Made by a program: the position numbers and the translations under genes. The notes under the pieces were generated by a model. That model was not told where the DNA came from. It was given only the letters and a program-made list of their open reading frames with translations, and did no database searches. From Rhodobacterales bacterium HKCCE3408 (lineage in GTDB: Bacteria; Pseudomonadota; Alphaproteobacteria; Rhodobacterales; Rhodobacteraceae), in contig WVSN01000004.1 of assembly GCA_015689705.1 (NCBI GenBank), forward strand, positions 124,001 to 188,000: a stretch of 64,000 bases of DNA, written 5' to 3'. The first letter of the stretch is position 1. Every line of letters begins with the position of its first letter. Below are positions 15,661 to 26,314 of this stretch, piece by piece.

Positions 15661-17184
15661 ATGGACGCCCTTCTCTCCGGTATCGAGCTTCTGGCCCGGT
15701 TCGACGTCGTCATCGCCCTTCTGATCGGGTCGATCGGCGGCGTCCTGATCGGGGCGATCCCCGGCGTCGGCCCGCCGGTCGCCATCGCGATCCTCCTGCC
15801 CGCAACCTTCGCGCTCGATCCGCTGGTGGGGCTGACGATGCTGCTCGGCATCTACGGCTCGTCGATGTTCGGCGGTGCGCTGCCGGCAATCCTGATCAAC
15901 ACGCCGGGCACGGCGGTGAACGCGCTGACGACCTATGACGGGCACCCGATGACGCAGCGGGGCGAGGCGCTCCGCGCGCTCGGTCTGGCCTATGGCGCGT
16001 CCTTCGTCTCGGGTATCCTGTCGATCCTCGCGCTCATCTTCCTCGCGCCAGTGCTGGCGCGGGTCGCACCTATGTTCGGCAGCCGGGAGATCTTTCTGGC
16101 CGCCCTTCTCGGCATCGTCCTCGTCGTCATCGCCCATCGCGGCCAGACTTTCGCAGCGGGGATGCTGGCGGCCCTTGGCATCTTCCTCGGGACCGTGGGG
16201 CTCGAACCCGTGCGCTACACGCAGCGCTTCACTTACGGGCAGGACTGGCTGACCGGCGGGTTCAACCTGATCGTCGTCGTCCTCGGCCTCTTCGCGCTCA
16301 GCCAGGCCTTCCTGCTGCTGTCCGAACCCGACAAGAGCCCCGAGGCGCAGCCCGTCCGAGGTTCGATGCTAAAAGCCGTGCTCGAGGTGTTCAAGTTCAA
16401 GCGCATCGCCGCGGCCGGATCGGGCTTCGGCGTGCTGATGGGCATGATCCCGGGCGTCGGCGAGTTCACCGCGCAGTTCCTCAGCTACACCTACGCCCAG
16501 AAGACGTCGAAAACGCCCGAGATGTTCGGCAAGGGCTCGCCCGAAGGCCTCGTCGCGTCCGAATCCGCCAACAACGCGGTCCCGGCGGCCGCGATGATCC
16601 CGCTTCTCGCGCTCGGCATCCCGGGCGAGGCGCTGACCGCGATGATGCTGTCGGTCTTCTACGTTCACAACGTCATCCCGGGTCCGGGCCTGTTCCAGAA
16701 CCAGCTCGATTTCGTCTACGCGCTCTACATCGCGATGATCCTGCTGAACGTCATCGTCATCGTCTTCATGCTGTTCTCGTCGAACCTGATCCTGCGGGTC
16801 ATTCGCATCCCGACCCGGTTCCTCGGGCTGACGATCCTGATGCTGAGCTTCGTGGGCGTCTATTCGCTGCGGAACTCGATGACCGACTGCCTGATCGCGG
16901 CGGTTTTCGGGCTCTTCGGCCTGGTTCTGAAGCGCCAGAACCTGCCGGTGGTGCCGATCGTGCTCGGCATGGTGCTCGGCGGGATCATGGAGGTGAAGCT
17001 GCGCTCGGCCATGGCGCGGGTGCAGTCGCCGATCGATTTCGTCGACCGGCCCATCGCGGCGGGGCTGGCCATCGCCATCGTGCTGCTGATCGGGTTCCAC
17101 GTCTGGGCGGTGATCCGCGAACACCGCAACGCGCTGCCCGAGGACGCCCACGACCACGACATGCACGACACGCAGCAGAGGTAA
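15661..17184 (+). CDS. tctA: Tripartite tricarboxylate transporter large permease (TctA)
   Basis: 507 residues, close to the usual length, with about 12 hydrophobic segments. It has the two glycine/proline-rich family motifs: GAIPGVGPPVAIAILLP near residue 36, and the mirrored GMIPGVGEFTAQFLSY near 260. The substrate passes from TctC through TctA with cation symport. The extreme C-terminus is His/Asp-rich and cytoplasmic. It lies 2 bases before the aldehyde dehydrogenase start, so transport and catabolism are co-transcribed. Confidence 0.93.
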   Translation: MDALLSGIELLARFDVVIALLIGSIGGVLIGAIPGVGPPVAIAILLPATFALDPLVGLTMLLGIYGSSMFGGALPAILINTPGTAVNALTTYDGHPMTQRGEALRALGLAYGASFVSGILSILALIFLAPVLARVAPMFGSREIFLAALLGIVLVVIAHRGQTFAAGMLAALGIFLGTVGLEPVRYTQRFTYGQDWLTGGFNLIVVVLGLFALSQAFLLLSEPDKSPEAQPVRGSMLKAVLEVFKFKRIAAAGSGFGVLMGMIPGVGEFTAQFLSYTYAQKTSKTPEMFGKGSPEGLVASESANNAVPAAAMIPLLALGIPGEALTAMMLSVFYVHNVIPGPGLFQNQLDFVYALYIAMILLNVIVIVFMLFSSNLILRVIRIPTRFLGLTILMLSFVGVYSLRNSMTDCLIAAVFGLFGLVLKRQNLPVVPIVLGMVLGGIMEVKLRSAMARVQSPIDFVDRPIAAGLAIAIVLLIGFHVWAVIREHRNALPEDAHDHDMHDTQQR

Positions 17185-17186
17185 GG

Positions 17187-18667
<1,481 letters not shown>

Positions 18668-18671
<4 letters not shown>

Positions 18672-19906
18672 CGGACCGCACCATCCTCGTCGTCGGCACT
18701 TACGACACGAAGGACGACGAACTGACCTATATCGCCGAGGTGATCCACGGCCAGGGCGGTGGCGTGTTGACCATGGACGTCAGCGTGCTCGGCGATCCTT
18801 CGTCGCCGACCGACATCTCCAAGCACGACGTCGCCGGTGAAGGCGGCCATTCCATCGCCGAGGCCATCGACAGCGGCGACGAGAACGTCGCGATGCAGAT
18901 CATGGCGACGGGCGCGAGCCGTCTGGCCGCGCGGCTCCACCGCGAAGGCAAGGTTCATGGCGTCATCGTGCTTGGCGGCACGATGGGCACGGATCTCGCG
19001 CTCGACCTCTGCTCCGCGCTGCCCATCGGCGTGCCGAAATACATCGTCTCGACGGTCTCCTTCTCGCCGCTGATCCCGCCGGACCGGTTGCCCGCAGACG
19101 TGCAGATGATCCTCTGGGCCGGCGGGCTCTATGGGCTCAACTCCGTCTGCCGCGCGGCGCTCAGCCAAGCTGCCGGTGCGGTCCTCGGCGCCGCGCGCGC
19201 CGTCGAGCCCCCGGCCTTCGACCGCCCGCTGATCGGTATGACCTCGTTCGGCAAGACAGTGCTGCGCTACATGGTGGCGCTGAAGCCCGCGCTCGAGGCT
19301 CGCGGCTTCGAGGTCGCCGTGTTCCACGCCACCGGCATGGGCGGGCGCGCCTTCGAAAGCCTCGCCGCCGACGGCGCCTTCGCGGCAGTCATGGATTTCG
19401 CGCCGCAGGAAGTGGGCAACCACCTGATGGGATCGAGCATCAGCGCCGGTGCGGACCGGCTGACCCATGCCGGCCTTAATGGCATTCCGCAGCTTGTCGC
19501 GCCCGGCTGCTACGACCTCGTCGATTTCGTTGGCTGGCAGCCCGCGCCGCCGGCGCTCGAAGGTCAGGAAGTCCACGCCCACAACCGCCTGCTGTCGTCG
19601 GTCCTGCTCGATGCCGGCCAGCGCCGGGCCGTCGCGCGCGCGATCTGTGCCAAGCTCGCCGATGCGACGGGGCCGGTCACGTTCCTCCTGCCGCTCCGGG
19701 GCTGCAACGAATGGGACCGCGAGGGCGCACCGCTGGCCGATGCCGAAGGTCTCGACGCCTTCATCGCCGAGATCCGGACCGTCTGCCCGGCCAATGTGCA
19801 GCTCGTCGAGCTGGACTGCCATATCAACGACCCGGAATTCGCCGAAGCCGCGCTGCGTATCCTCGACGGCTGGATCGGCGACGGCACGGTCGCTGTGCCG
19901 CGCTGA
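18668..19906 (+). CDS. Tm-1-like ATP-binding domain protein (UPF0261)
   Basis: 412 residues from ATG 18668, in a 4-base overlap with the aldehyde dehydrogenase stop. It begins with the typical ILVVGTYDTKDDEL and contains GLGGTMGT-type loops (VLGGTMGTDLA) and GMTSFGKT. The family consists of an N-terminal ATP-binding and a C-terminal domain; the plant homologue Tm-1 inhibits a viral replicase, while the bacterial function is unknown. Bacterial copies usually sit beside a TIM-barrel 'phosphoenolpyruvate hydrolase' protein, and that partner is missing here. Position suggests a metabolic role in the TctCBA-linked pathway. Confidence 0.88.
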
Positions 19907-20030
19907 TTCTATTAACCCAACGTCACTCTGTAACGTGATCGCGCCACAGGCCGGCGCGGTGCGCTGCGCTGCCCGATGCGCTTTTCCGACCGCATTGATT
20001 TCGCGCCGCGCCGCCCGACGACCCGCTCTT

Positions 20031-20049
20031 TTTTTCAGCAGCTGAAAAA
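20031..20049. repeat. 19-bp AT-flanked palindrome
   Basis: TTTTTCAGC-A-GCTGAAAAA is a perfect 9-1-9 inverted repeat in an otherwise GC-rich stretch, about 125 bases after the Tm-1-like gene. The one-base centre is too small for an RNA loop unless inner pairs open, so a protein-binding site is more likely than a terminator. No regulator is nearby. Confidence 0.5.
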
Positions 20050-20168
20050 TTCGCGGCCGGTGCCGCGCGCTGCCGCTTTGTATCGCCCGGGTTGTGGGTC
20101 AACGTGAACTCAGCCAGACCGCGGACCGCTCCGTTACTCCTCCCTTCCTTCGTCGGAGCGGTCCGTAC

Positions 20169-20184
20169 TGGCACGATCCTGGCT
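20169..20184 (+). promoter_or_regulatory. Candidate sigma-54 promoter
   Basis: TGGCACGATCCTGGCT matches the sigma-54 consensus TGGCACG-N4-TTGCW at all but one defined position and keeps the GG-N10-GC spacing. It points toward the small ORF at 20396 and the TfoX-C gene at 20505, leaving a leader of about 200 bases. A chance match is possible in GC-rich DNA. Confidence 0.4.
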
Positions 20185-20368
20185 GGCGGCGCGTGGCCTT
20201 GTCTCTCTTCCACCTGCAACGGGTCGCCAGCTTTTTCCTCATTTGAAACAGAGGGATACCGGATGCCACGGGCACCGGTAGATCGTTACATTCCGGTCGC
20301 ATATTCACATTTTCGCCGGACTGTTTCCGCTATCATGCTGGTTTTCTGTGCAGAATCAGGGTCTCATG

Positions 20369-20384
20369 GAACTGTAACCAGTTC
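20369..20384. repeat. Short inverted repeat before small ORF
   Basis: GAACTG-TAAC-CAGTTC is a perfect 6-4-6 repeat ending one base before the GGAG ribosome binding site of the ORF at 20396. As RNA it would form a small hairpin next to that site; as DNA it could be an operator. Confidence 0.4.
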
Positions 20385-20395
20385 GGAGAAGTCCG

Positions 20396-20488
20396 ATGCC
20401 AGTCACAACGACAAAGACGCCGAAAGGCGCCAAAGAGCAGAAAGATCGTCCCGCGCCTGTGCGCTTCACCGATTGGGCCAGCATCTGA
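20396..20488 (+). CDS. Candidate 30-residue small protein
   Basis: ATG at 20396, 7 bases after GGAG (20385-20388), opens a 30-codon frame ending in TGA at 20488. The product is basic and hydrophilic: it begins MPVTTTKTPKGAK and ends RFTDWASI. It has no membrane segment or cysteine. The stop is 16 bases before the TfoX-C start, so the two could be co-translated. I do not recognise a family. The support is the ribosome binding site, the position and the lack of any other gene here; it could also be a leader peptide. Confidence 0.45.
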   Translation: MPVTTTKTPKGAKEQKDRPAPVRFTDWASI

Positions 20489-20504
20489 TACAGACGCTGG
20501 CAGG

Positions 20505-20846
20505 ATGACCCGCCAGCGCACGGATGATGACCCGGTCACGACGATCCGGAACATAGGCCCGGCCTTTGCCGAGGCCCTGGAACGGGCGGGCATAACGACC
20601 GCCGGCGCCCTGAGAGAGATCGGTGCGGATGCCGCCTACGCGCGGTGCATCGCCACTGGGTCCCGCCCCCACTTCATCGGATACTACGTGCTGCACATGG
20701 CGTTGCAGGGACGGCCCTGGAACGACTGCAAGGGGGCCGAGAAGGCCGCGCTGCGCGTCAAGTTCGACGCGCTGGTCGCGGCCACTCTCGGCGATACGGA
20801 GCTCGAGCGGACGCTCGACCGCATCGGGCTCGGCCGCCGGCGTTAG
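20505..20846 (+). CDS. TfoX C-terminal domain protein
   Basis: 113 residues. From about residue 12 ([19 protein letters not shown]) the sequence matches the TfoX/Sxy C-terminal helix-hairpin-helix domain; the N-terminal TfoX domain is absent, as in many alphaproteobacterial copies. Full-length TfoX regulates natural competence in gamma-proteobacteria, but the role of the isolated domain is not established. The 3' end overlaps the convergent ndk stop by 3 bases. Confidence 0.85.
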   Translation: MTRQRTDDDPVTTIRNIGPAFAEALERAGITTAGALREIGADAAYARCIATGSRPHFIGYYVLHMALQGRPWNDCKGAEKAALRVKFDALVAATLGDTELERTLDRIGLGRRR

Positions 20847-21265
20847 CCGACGAGCTCGAGACCCGAGAAGAAGAACGAAATCTCTTCCTTGGCCGTCTCG
20901 GCGGCATCCGAACCGTGGACCGAGTTCTCGCCGACCGACAGCGCGAATTCGGCACGGATCGTGCCCGGCGCGGCGTCCTTGGGGTTGGTGGCGCCCATCA
21001 CTTCGCGGTTCTTCGCGATCGCGCCGTCGCCTTCCAGCACCTGCACGACGACCGGGGCCGAGGCCATGAACTCGCACAGTTCGTCGTAGAACGGACGCTC
21101 GGCATGGACGGCGTAGAACTGGCCGGCCTGTGCCTTGGTCAGATGGATGCGCTTCTGCGCGACGATGCGCAGACCGGCATCCTCGAACTTGGCGTTGATC
21201 TTGCCGGTCAGGTTGCGGTTGGTCGCGTCGGGCTTGATGATCGACAGGGTGCGTTCGGTGGCCAT
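20843..21265 (-). CDS. ndk: Nucleoside diphosphate kinase
   Basis: 140 residues from ATG 21265, the standard length. It has [15 protein letters not shown] at the N-terminus, the catalytic histidine in [11 protein letters not shown] (about residue 117) and the ATP-site [15 protein letters not shown] motif. It equilibrates nucleoside tri- and diphosphates through a phosphohistidine in the cytoplasm. It is monocistronic, divergent from the ABC-F gene, with a 123-base shared upstream region, and convergent with the TfoX-C gene. Confidence 0.97.
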   Translation of the reverse strand: MATERTLSIIKPDATNRNLTGKINAKFEDAGLRIVAQKRIHLTKAQAGQFYAVHAERPFYDELCEFMASAPVVVQVLEGDGAIAKNREVMGATNPKDAAPGTIRAEFALSVGENSVHGSDAAETAKEEISFFFSGLELVG

Positions 21266-21388
21266 GAAAACCTCGGATTTCTGGGGCCGTGCGGCCTCCG
21301 GTTGAAGCGTCGCGGGCCTGCTAGCATGGCCCTTCCCCCTTGAAAAGGCCGCGTTGACAGTCTCGCGGCCTTGCGCCATCGGGGGGCC

Positions 21389-23230
21389 ATGCTGCGCATT
21401 TCCGACCTGAGCTATTCCGTCGAGGGCCGCCCGCTTCTGGAGGGCGCCTCAGCCACGATTCCGGCCGGGCACAAGGTGGGCCTCGTCGGACGCAACGGGA
21501 CCGGCAAGACAACCCTGTTCCGGCTGATCCGGGGCGAACTGACGCCCGACGGCGGCGCCATCTCCCTGCCCGAGCGCGCCCGGATGGGCGGCGTCGCGCA
21601 AGAAGTGCCGTCAAGCGAAACCAGCCTGATCGACACGGTGCTGGCGGCCGACACCGAACGCGCGGCGCTGATGGACGAAGAGACCGAGGACCCGACGCGC
21701 ATCGCCGAGATCCAGGCCCGGCTGACGGATATCGACGCCTGGTCGGCCGAAGCACGCGCCGCGACGATCCTGAAAGGGCTAGGCTTCACTGAGGCCGAAC
21801 AGAAGATGCCGTGTTCCGCCTTTTCGGGAGGCTGGCGGATGCGCGTGGCACTTGCGGGCGTGCTGTTCTCGCAGCCCGATCTCCTGCTCCTCGACGAGCC
21901 GACGAACTATCTCGACCTCGAAGGCGCGCTCTGGCTCGAAAGCTATCTCGCCCGTTATCCGCACACGGTCATCATCATCAGCCACGACCGCGGCCTGCTG
22001 AACCGGGCGGTGAACCACATCCTGCACCTGACCGACCGCCGGCTGACGCTCTATTCAGGCGGTTACGACACGTTCGCGCGGACCCGGGCCGAGCAGCGGG
22101 CGGTTCAGGCGGCCGAGGCGAAGAAGCAGGAATTGCGGCGCGCGCATCTGCAAAGCTTCGTCGACCGGTTCCGCGCCAAGGCGTCGAAGGCGCGGCAGGC
22201 GCAAAGCCGGGTGAAGATGCTGGAGAAGATGGAGACGATCCGGATGCCCGAGGACGCGGCGCGGACGGTCTTCACCTTCCCTAACCCGGAAGAACTTGCC
22301 CCGCCGATCGTGCAACTCGACGGCGCGGCGGTAGGCTACGGCGGGCCGCCGGTGCTGCGGCGGCTGAACCTGCGGCTGGACCAGGACGACCGGATCGCGC
22401 TTCTCGGCCGGAATGGTGAGGGAAAATCAACACTTTCTAAACTCTTGGCGGGTAAACTTCGGGCCGAGGACGGGCGGGTTCAAAGCTCGTCCAAGCTGAG
22501 GATCGGATATTTCGCGCAGCACCAGGTCGACGAACTGAGGATCGACGAAACGCCGCTCGACCATATCCGCCGCGAACGGCCCGACGAGGCGCCGGCGAAG
22601 CTGCGCGCGCGGCTCGCGGGCTTCGGTCTCGGCGCCGATCAGGCGGAAACGGCGGTCGGCCGGCTCTCGGGCGGTCAGAAGGCGCGCCTGTCGCTCCTTC
22701 TCGCCACGCTCGAGGCGCCGCACCTACTGATCCTCGACGAGCCGACGAACCACCTCGACATCGAGAGCCGTGAGGCGCTCGTCGAGGCGCTGACCGAGTA
22801 TTCGGGCGCGGTCGTGCTGGTCAGCCACGACATGCACCTCCTGCGGCTGGTCGCCGACCGGCTCTGGCTGGTCAAGGACGGGACCGTGACGCCCTACGAG
22901 GAGGACCTGGAGAGCTACCGCCAGATGCTTCTCAAGGGTGAGGAACGCGCGCCAAAGGCCCGGAAGGAAAAGCCGAAAGCCGTCAGCGCCGAGGACATCG
23001 CCACCCTGCGGGCCGAGGTCCGGAAATGCGAGGCGCGGATGGAGAAGATCGACGAGATGCGCGACCGGCTGGCCGCAAAACTCGCCGATCCGTCACTCTA
23101 CGAGGACGGCCGCGTGGGCGAGCTTCAGACCTGGCAGAAGAAATATGCCGAGGTCATGGAGGGGCTCGACCGGGCCGAGGCGCTCTGGATGCGCGCGCAG
23201 GAACGGCTCGAGGCCGCGAGCGGGGCCTGA
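21389..23230 (+). CDS. ABC-F family ATPase (translation factor type)
   Basis: 613 residues from ATG 21389 preceded by a G-rich ribosome binding site. It has two ATP-binding domains and no membrane segment: GRNGTGKTT with LSGG-like FSGGWRMR and [10 protein letters not shown], then GRNGEGKST with LSGGQKAR and [10 protein letters not shown]. The linker (about 235-310) is charged, and the C-terminal 90 residues form a predicted coiled coil. This is the Uup/YheS-type architecture; ABC-F proteins act on ribosomes or, in Uup, affect DNA stability. It is one of the usual single-copy housekeeping members, not an obvious resistance protein. Confidence 0.93.
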   Translation: MLRISDLSYSVEGRPLLEGASATIPAGHKVGLVGRNGTGKTTLFRLIRGELTPDGGAISLPERARMGGVAQEVPSSETSLIDTVLAADTERAALMDEETEDPTRIAEIQARLTDIDAWSAEARAATILKGLGFTEAEQKMPCSAFSGGWRMRVALAGVLFSQPDLLLLDEPTNYLDLEGALWLESYLARYPHTVIIISHDRGLLNRAVNHILHLTDRRLTLYSGGYDTFARTRAEQRAVQAAEAKKQELRRAHLQSFVDRFRAKASKARQAQSRVKMLEKMETIRMPEDAARTVFTFPNPEELAPPIVQLDGAAVGYGGPPVLRRLNLRLDQDDRIALLGRNGEGKSTLSKLLAGKLRAEDGRVQSSSKLRIGYFAQHQVDELRIDETPLDHIRRERPDEAPAKLRARLAGFGLGADQAETAVGRLSGGQKARLSLLLATLEAPHLLILDEPTNHLDIESREALVEALTEYSGAVVLVSHDMHLLRLVADRLWLVKDGTVTPYEEDLESYRQMLLKGEERAPKARKEKPKAVSAEDIATLRAEVRKCEARMEKIDEMRDRLAAKLADPSLYEDGRVGELQTWQKKYAEVMEGLDRAEALWMRAQERLEAASGA

Positions 23231-23232
23231 GC

Positions 23233-24519
23233 CTAGGGCGTGCAGCGGGTAAAGAGTCCGTCGCCGGCGCGGAAGCTGTCCGGGCCCGCCATGGTCAGCG
23301 ACAGGTTGCGTTCCGACGCTTCGCCTTCGGCCATGCAATCGAGACCAAGGGTCAGCTCCGGCCAGCTTCCGGTGACGGAAGTCACAGCGCAGTTTAGCTC
23401 GCCACGCGACAGCTCGGCGCCCGAGATGCCCAGAAGGTTCGGCCATGCGCTGTCGGGCAGGCCTTCGCCCATCGCCTCGCCCGGAGCGGGGCAAAGCTCG
23501 GCGACGGCCGAGTAGACACCGGAGCGGAGCGGCATGGCGATCGCGGCGGCCGGCTCGGGATCAGGCTCCGGCGCCGGATCCGGTTCTGGCGCGGCCTCGG
23601 CGGCCGGCTCGTCTTCCAGCGCGGGTTCCGGGCGCGGCGCATCTTCGGCACTGCCGATCAGCGCGGCCGGCGCGCAGGGTCCGGCGGCCAGGTCGGCCGG
23701 GCCGGACATGAGCGGGATGACCGGCCGGATGCGCGGATCTTCCGGCAGGCAATGGTCGCGCTTCAGCGCGTAGAACGCCTCGCGCGTCTGGCGGCCGCTG
23801 ACGCCGTCGACGGGGCCTGCATCGTAGCCCATCTGGTTCAGACGGGCCTGAAGGACGGCGATATCGGCCGCCTCGAGACTTGCGGCAATCTCGGCCTCGC
23901 CGGGCAGCGGCTGGTACCATCCCACGCGCCGCGTATCCACGAGCCGCCCAGAGAGGAAATCGGCATAGGTGACCGAAATGCCCACCTCGGCGCAGGCCCG
24001 GCAGCCATCGGCGACGGTGTCGGTCAGCACGAAGCGCTGCACCCCGCTGTCGAGAACGCGGATGGCGGTCACGGCGACGCGGCTGGTCTCGGTCGCCTGC
24101 GGATATTGCGACAGGATCTCGCGCGCGGCGCGGTTGTCCGGAGCGCCCTGTGCGAAGGCCAGTTCGGTGGCCATGAGCGGCGTGCCGTCCGACTGGACGA
24201 GCACCTGCTGGTCGTTCGTGTTGGCCAGCTGCGGCAGGAAGACCCGGGCGATATCGACCGGCCCGGTTTCCGTCACCTCCATCAGAATGCCGGGCGCGGC
24301 GAGCGCCGTGTCCTCGGCGAGGGCGCGCGCGAAGTCCCGCGCGGCCTCCGTCACGCCCGGACGGTCGAGACAGGCGAGCGCGGCCTCGACATCCGGGGCG
24401 GGCTGCATGCAGGCGACGACGAGTTGCACCTGCGCCTGCGGCAGCGCGTCGTCCGGCCCGAGGGCCGCGGCGGGGCCGGCCAGAAGGCCGAGGCCGAGGG
24501 CGGCTGCAAGTCGTCTCAT
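23233..24519 (-). CDS. Secreted peptidoglycan-binding domain protein
   Basis: 428 residues with a signal peptide (about 1-20). A PG_binding_1 repeat lies at about 214-250 (IAVLQARLNQMGYDAGPVDG ... TREAFYAL). A Glu/Pro/Ala/Asp-rich linker follows (about 290-330), then a C-terminal beta-rich region with conserved Cys. The N-terminal half has no motif I recognise. It probably resides in the periplasm, attached to the cell wall. It converges on the ABC-F gene with 2 bases between stops and is divergent from marC. Confidence 0.85.
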   Translation of the reverse strand: MRRLAAALGLGLLAGPAAALGPDDALPQAQVQLVVACMQPAPDVEAALACLDRPGVTEAARDFARALAEDTALAAPGILMEVTETGPVDIARVFLPQLANTNDQQVLVQSDGTPLMATELAFAQGAPDNRAAREILSQYPQATETSRVAVTAIRVLDSGVQRFVLTDTVADGCRACAEVGISVTYADFLSGRLVDTRRVGWYQPLPGEAEIAASLEAADIAVLQARLNQMGYDAGPVDGVSGRQTREAFYALKRDHCLPEDPRIRPVIPLMSGPADLAAGPCAPAALIGSAEDAPRPEPALEDEPAAEAAPEPDPAPEPDPEPAAAIAMPLRSGVYSAVAELCPAPGEAMGEGLPDSAWPNLLGISGAELSRGELNCAVTSVTGSWPELTLGLDCMAEGEASERNLSLTMAGPDSFRAGDGLFTRCTP

Positions 24520-24626
24520 CGCACATCTCCCGTTCGTCGCCCCCGAAGCCGCAACCTAGGGAGGCGCGGCGGGTCAGGTCAATGACCGGGCTTGCACGGG
24601 GCAGCCAAAGCTGGAAAGGCGGGATC

Positions 24627-25241
24627 ATGGATCTCGCCGCCGCCATCCCCGCCTTCGTGGCGCTTTTCGTCGTGATCGACCCGGTCGGGCTCGCGCCGAT
24701 CTTCATCGCGCTGACGGCGGGACAGAGCGCCGGACGGCGCCGGGCGATCGCATTCCGCTCGGTCATCGTGGCGCTCGGGATCCTGACGCTTTTCGGCATC
24801 GCCGGAGAGGCCGTGCTCGCCTTCCTCGGCATTTCCATGCCGGCCTTCCGCATGGCAGGGGGCATCCTGCTGTTTCTCACCGCGCTCGACATGCTGTTCG
24901 AACGGCGGACGCAGCGGCGCGAGGGCAAGGCCGACGCCCATGCCGAGGACCCGTCGGTCTTTCCGCTGGCCATCCCGCTGATCGCGGGTCCGGGCTCGAT
25001 CGCGACGATGATCCTGCTGGCGGGCGCGGACGGGGCTGAACCGCTCGACATCCTGCTCGTCCACCTGGTGATGGTCGCGGTGCTCGCACTCGTGCTCGTG
25101 CTCTGTCTGCTGGCCGCGCCGATCGAACGGCTTCTCGGACGGACCGGGATCGTCGTGGTCACCCGGCTGCTCGGCATGCTGCTGGCGGCGCTATCGGTTC
25201 AGTTCGTGATCGACGGTCTGCGCGATCTGCAGGTGATCTGA
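24627..25241 (+). CDS. MarC family integral membrane protein
   Basis: 204 residues from ATG 24627, which is preceded by GGAAAGGCGGG. There are six predicted membrane helices; the family signature FVVIDPVGLAPIFIAL is in helix 1 and IPLIAGPGSIATMILL in helix 4. MarC proteins were once linked to antibiotic resistance, but their function is unknown. It is followed 26 bases later by the aspartic protease gene. Confidence 0.92.
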   Translation: MDLAAAIPAFVALFVVIDPVGLAPIFIALTAGQSAGRRRAIAFRSVIVALGILTLFGIAGEAVLAFLGISMPAFRMAGGILLFLTALDMLFERRTQRREGKADAHAEDPSVFPLAIPLIAGPGSIATMILLAGADGAEPLDILLVHLVMVAVLALVLVLCLLAAPIERLLGRTGIVVVTRLLGMLLAALSVQFVIDGLRDLQVI

Positions 25242-25267
25242 GCGACGCGAAGCCCTATGTAGCCGGA

Positions 25268-25849
25268 ATGCAGAATATCGATCTTCCCTCCCTCGTGTAT
25301 CTCGGCCTGTTCCTCGTGGTGATCGGCGGGTCCTATCTCGTGTCGCAGCGGAAGAACCTCGGGCGCACCGCGCAATACGCGGCGATCTGGGGGCTGATCT
25401 TCCTGGGCGCGATCCTCGCCGTCGGCGCGTGGGAGCAGATCCGGGGCATCGTCGCGCCGCAGATGCAGGTGATCGAGGGCGGCGCGGAGCTGCGTGTTCC
25501 GCAAAGCCCGGACGGGCATTTCTACGTGACCGCGCAGGTGAACGGAAACCCGATCCGTTTCGTGGTCGATACCGGGGCGACCGATCTGGTGCTGCGGCGC
25601 GAGGATGCGGAGAAGGCCGGCATCGATACCGAGGCGCTGGTCTATTCCGGCATGGCGCGCACGGCGAACGGGACAGTCTCGACCGCGCCGGTCGTCCTCG
25701 ACACGATCAGCCTCGGCCCGGTCGAGGATCGCGGGGTGCTGGCGGTCGTCAATGACGGCGACATGCCGGAAAGCCTTCTGGGCATGGGGTATCTCAACCG
25801 CTTCGCGACGATCTCGATGGGCGGCGGGCAGCTCGTCCTGACGCGCTGA
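25268..25849 (+). CDS. Membrane-anchored clan AA aspartic protease (TIGR02281 type)
   Basis: 193 residues: two N-terminal membrane segments (about 7-23 and 38-55), then a retroviral-type aspartyl protease domain with the catalytic FVVDTGATDLVL (Asp about 100) and the later LLGMGYLNRF motif. Members of this family are single-domain proteases that dimerise, with the active site presumably periplasmic. The substrate is unknown. It is convergent with holC (6 bases between stops). Confidence 0.9.
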   Translation: MQNIDLPSLVYLGLFLVVIGGSYLVSQRKNLGRTAQYAAIWGLIFLGAILAVGAWEQIRGIVAPQMQVIEGGAELRVPQSPDGHFYVTAQVNGNPIRFVVDTGATDLVLRREDAEKAGIDTEALVYSGMARTANGTVSTAPVVLDTISLGPVEDRGVLAVVNDGDMPESLLGMGYLNRFATISMGGGQLVLTR

Positions 25850-25855
25850 GGCGGG

Positions 25856-26314
25856 TCAGGATTCGCGCTTCATCTCCCACCGGCCGCTTTCCTCGGACCA
25901 GTATTTCGCCTTGAGCCCGCTGCCCGTGAGGCTGCGCCACTGGGCGCGTGCGGTTTCCACCGCGCCCGTGTCGTGGCCGTCGAACAGGATGGAGACGCGG
26001 GCGAGCGGTTCGGCCTCGTCGGCGGTGACGTCGGCCCCGTCGATGCTGACCAGCGCGGTCGCGCCATTCGGCATCTCGCGATCTGTCGTCAGCAGCACGG
26101 GCTGGTCGGCATCGTGCGGCCCGCCCGACAGGCCGTGCGGCAGGAAGCTGGCCTCGGGCCGGAGCCAGAGCTGTGCGTCGAGCCGTTCCATCACCTGCGC
26201 GTGGCGGCCCCGCACCGCGACCCGCCAGCCCGCCGAGAGCGATTTCTCGAGCAGCGTGCGCAGCGTGTCCTCGAGCGGGGTGCGCGTCAGGTGATAGAAA
26301 TAGACCTCGCCCAT
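25856..26314 (-). CDS. holC: DNA polymerase III subunit chi
   Basis: 152 residues from ATG 26314, whose start overlaps the pepA stop (TGATG). It opens with GEVYFYHLTRTPLEDTLRTL, the usual alphaproteobacterial chi start, and contains LLEKSLSAGWR and the mid-domain QLWLRPEASFLPHG. Chi links the clamp loader to single-strand binding protein at the replication fork. The pepA-holC order is conserved in proteobacteria. Confidence 0.93.
   Translation of the reverse strand: MGEVYFYHLTRTPLEDTLRTLLEKSLSAGWRVAVRGRHAQVMERLDAQLWLRPEASFLPHGLSGGPHDADQPVLLTTDREMPNGATALVSIDGADVTADEAEPLARVSILFDGHDTGAVETARAQWRSLTGSGLKAKYWSEESGRWEMKRES

Larger units (their letters stand above)
19907..20395. other. 489-base intergenic region, no convincing gene
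   Basis: This is the only long non-coding stretch. It separates the catabolic island from core genes and has AT-rich patches near 20030-20050, 20230-20250 and 20290-20345. It holds the palindrome 20031-20049, a sigma-54-like site 20169-20184, an imperfect stem-loop around 20258-20279 and a short repeat 20369-20384. Open frames crossing it lack family motifs and plausible ribosome binding sites, so I call none as a gene. Confidence 0.6.

Noticed and set aside
20092-20508. Open frame of 138 codons across the intergenic region
   Set aside because: It has no ribosome binding site, no family motif and biased composition, and it overlaps the better-supported 30-codon ORF in another frame.
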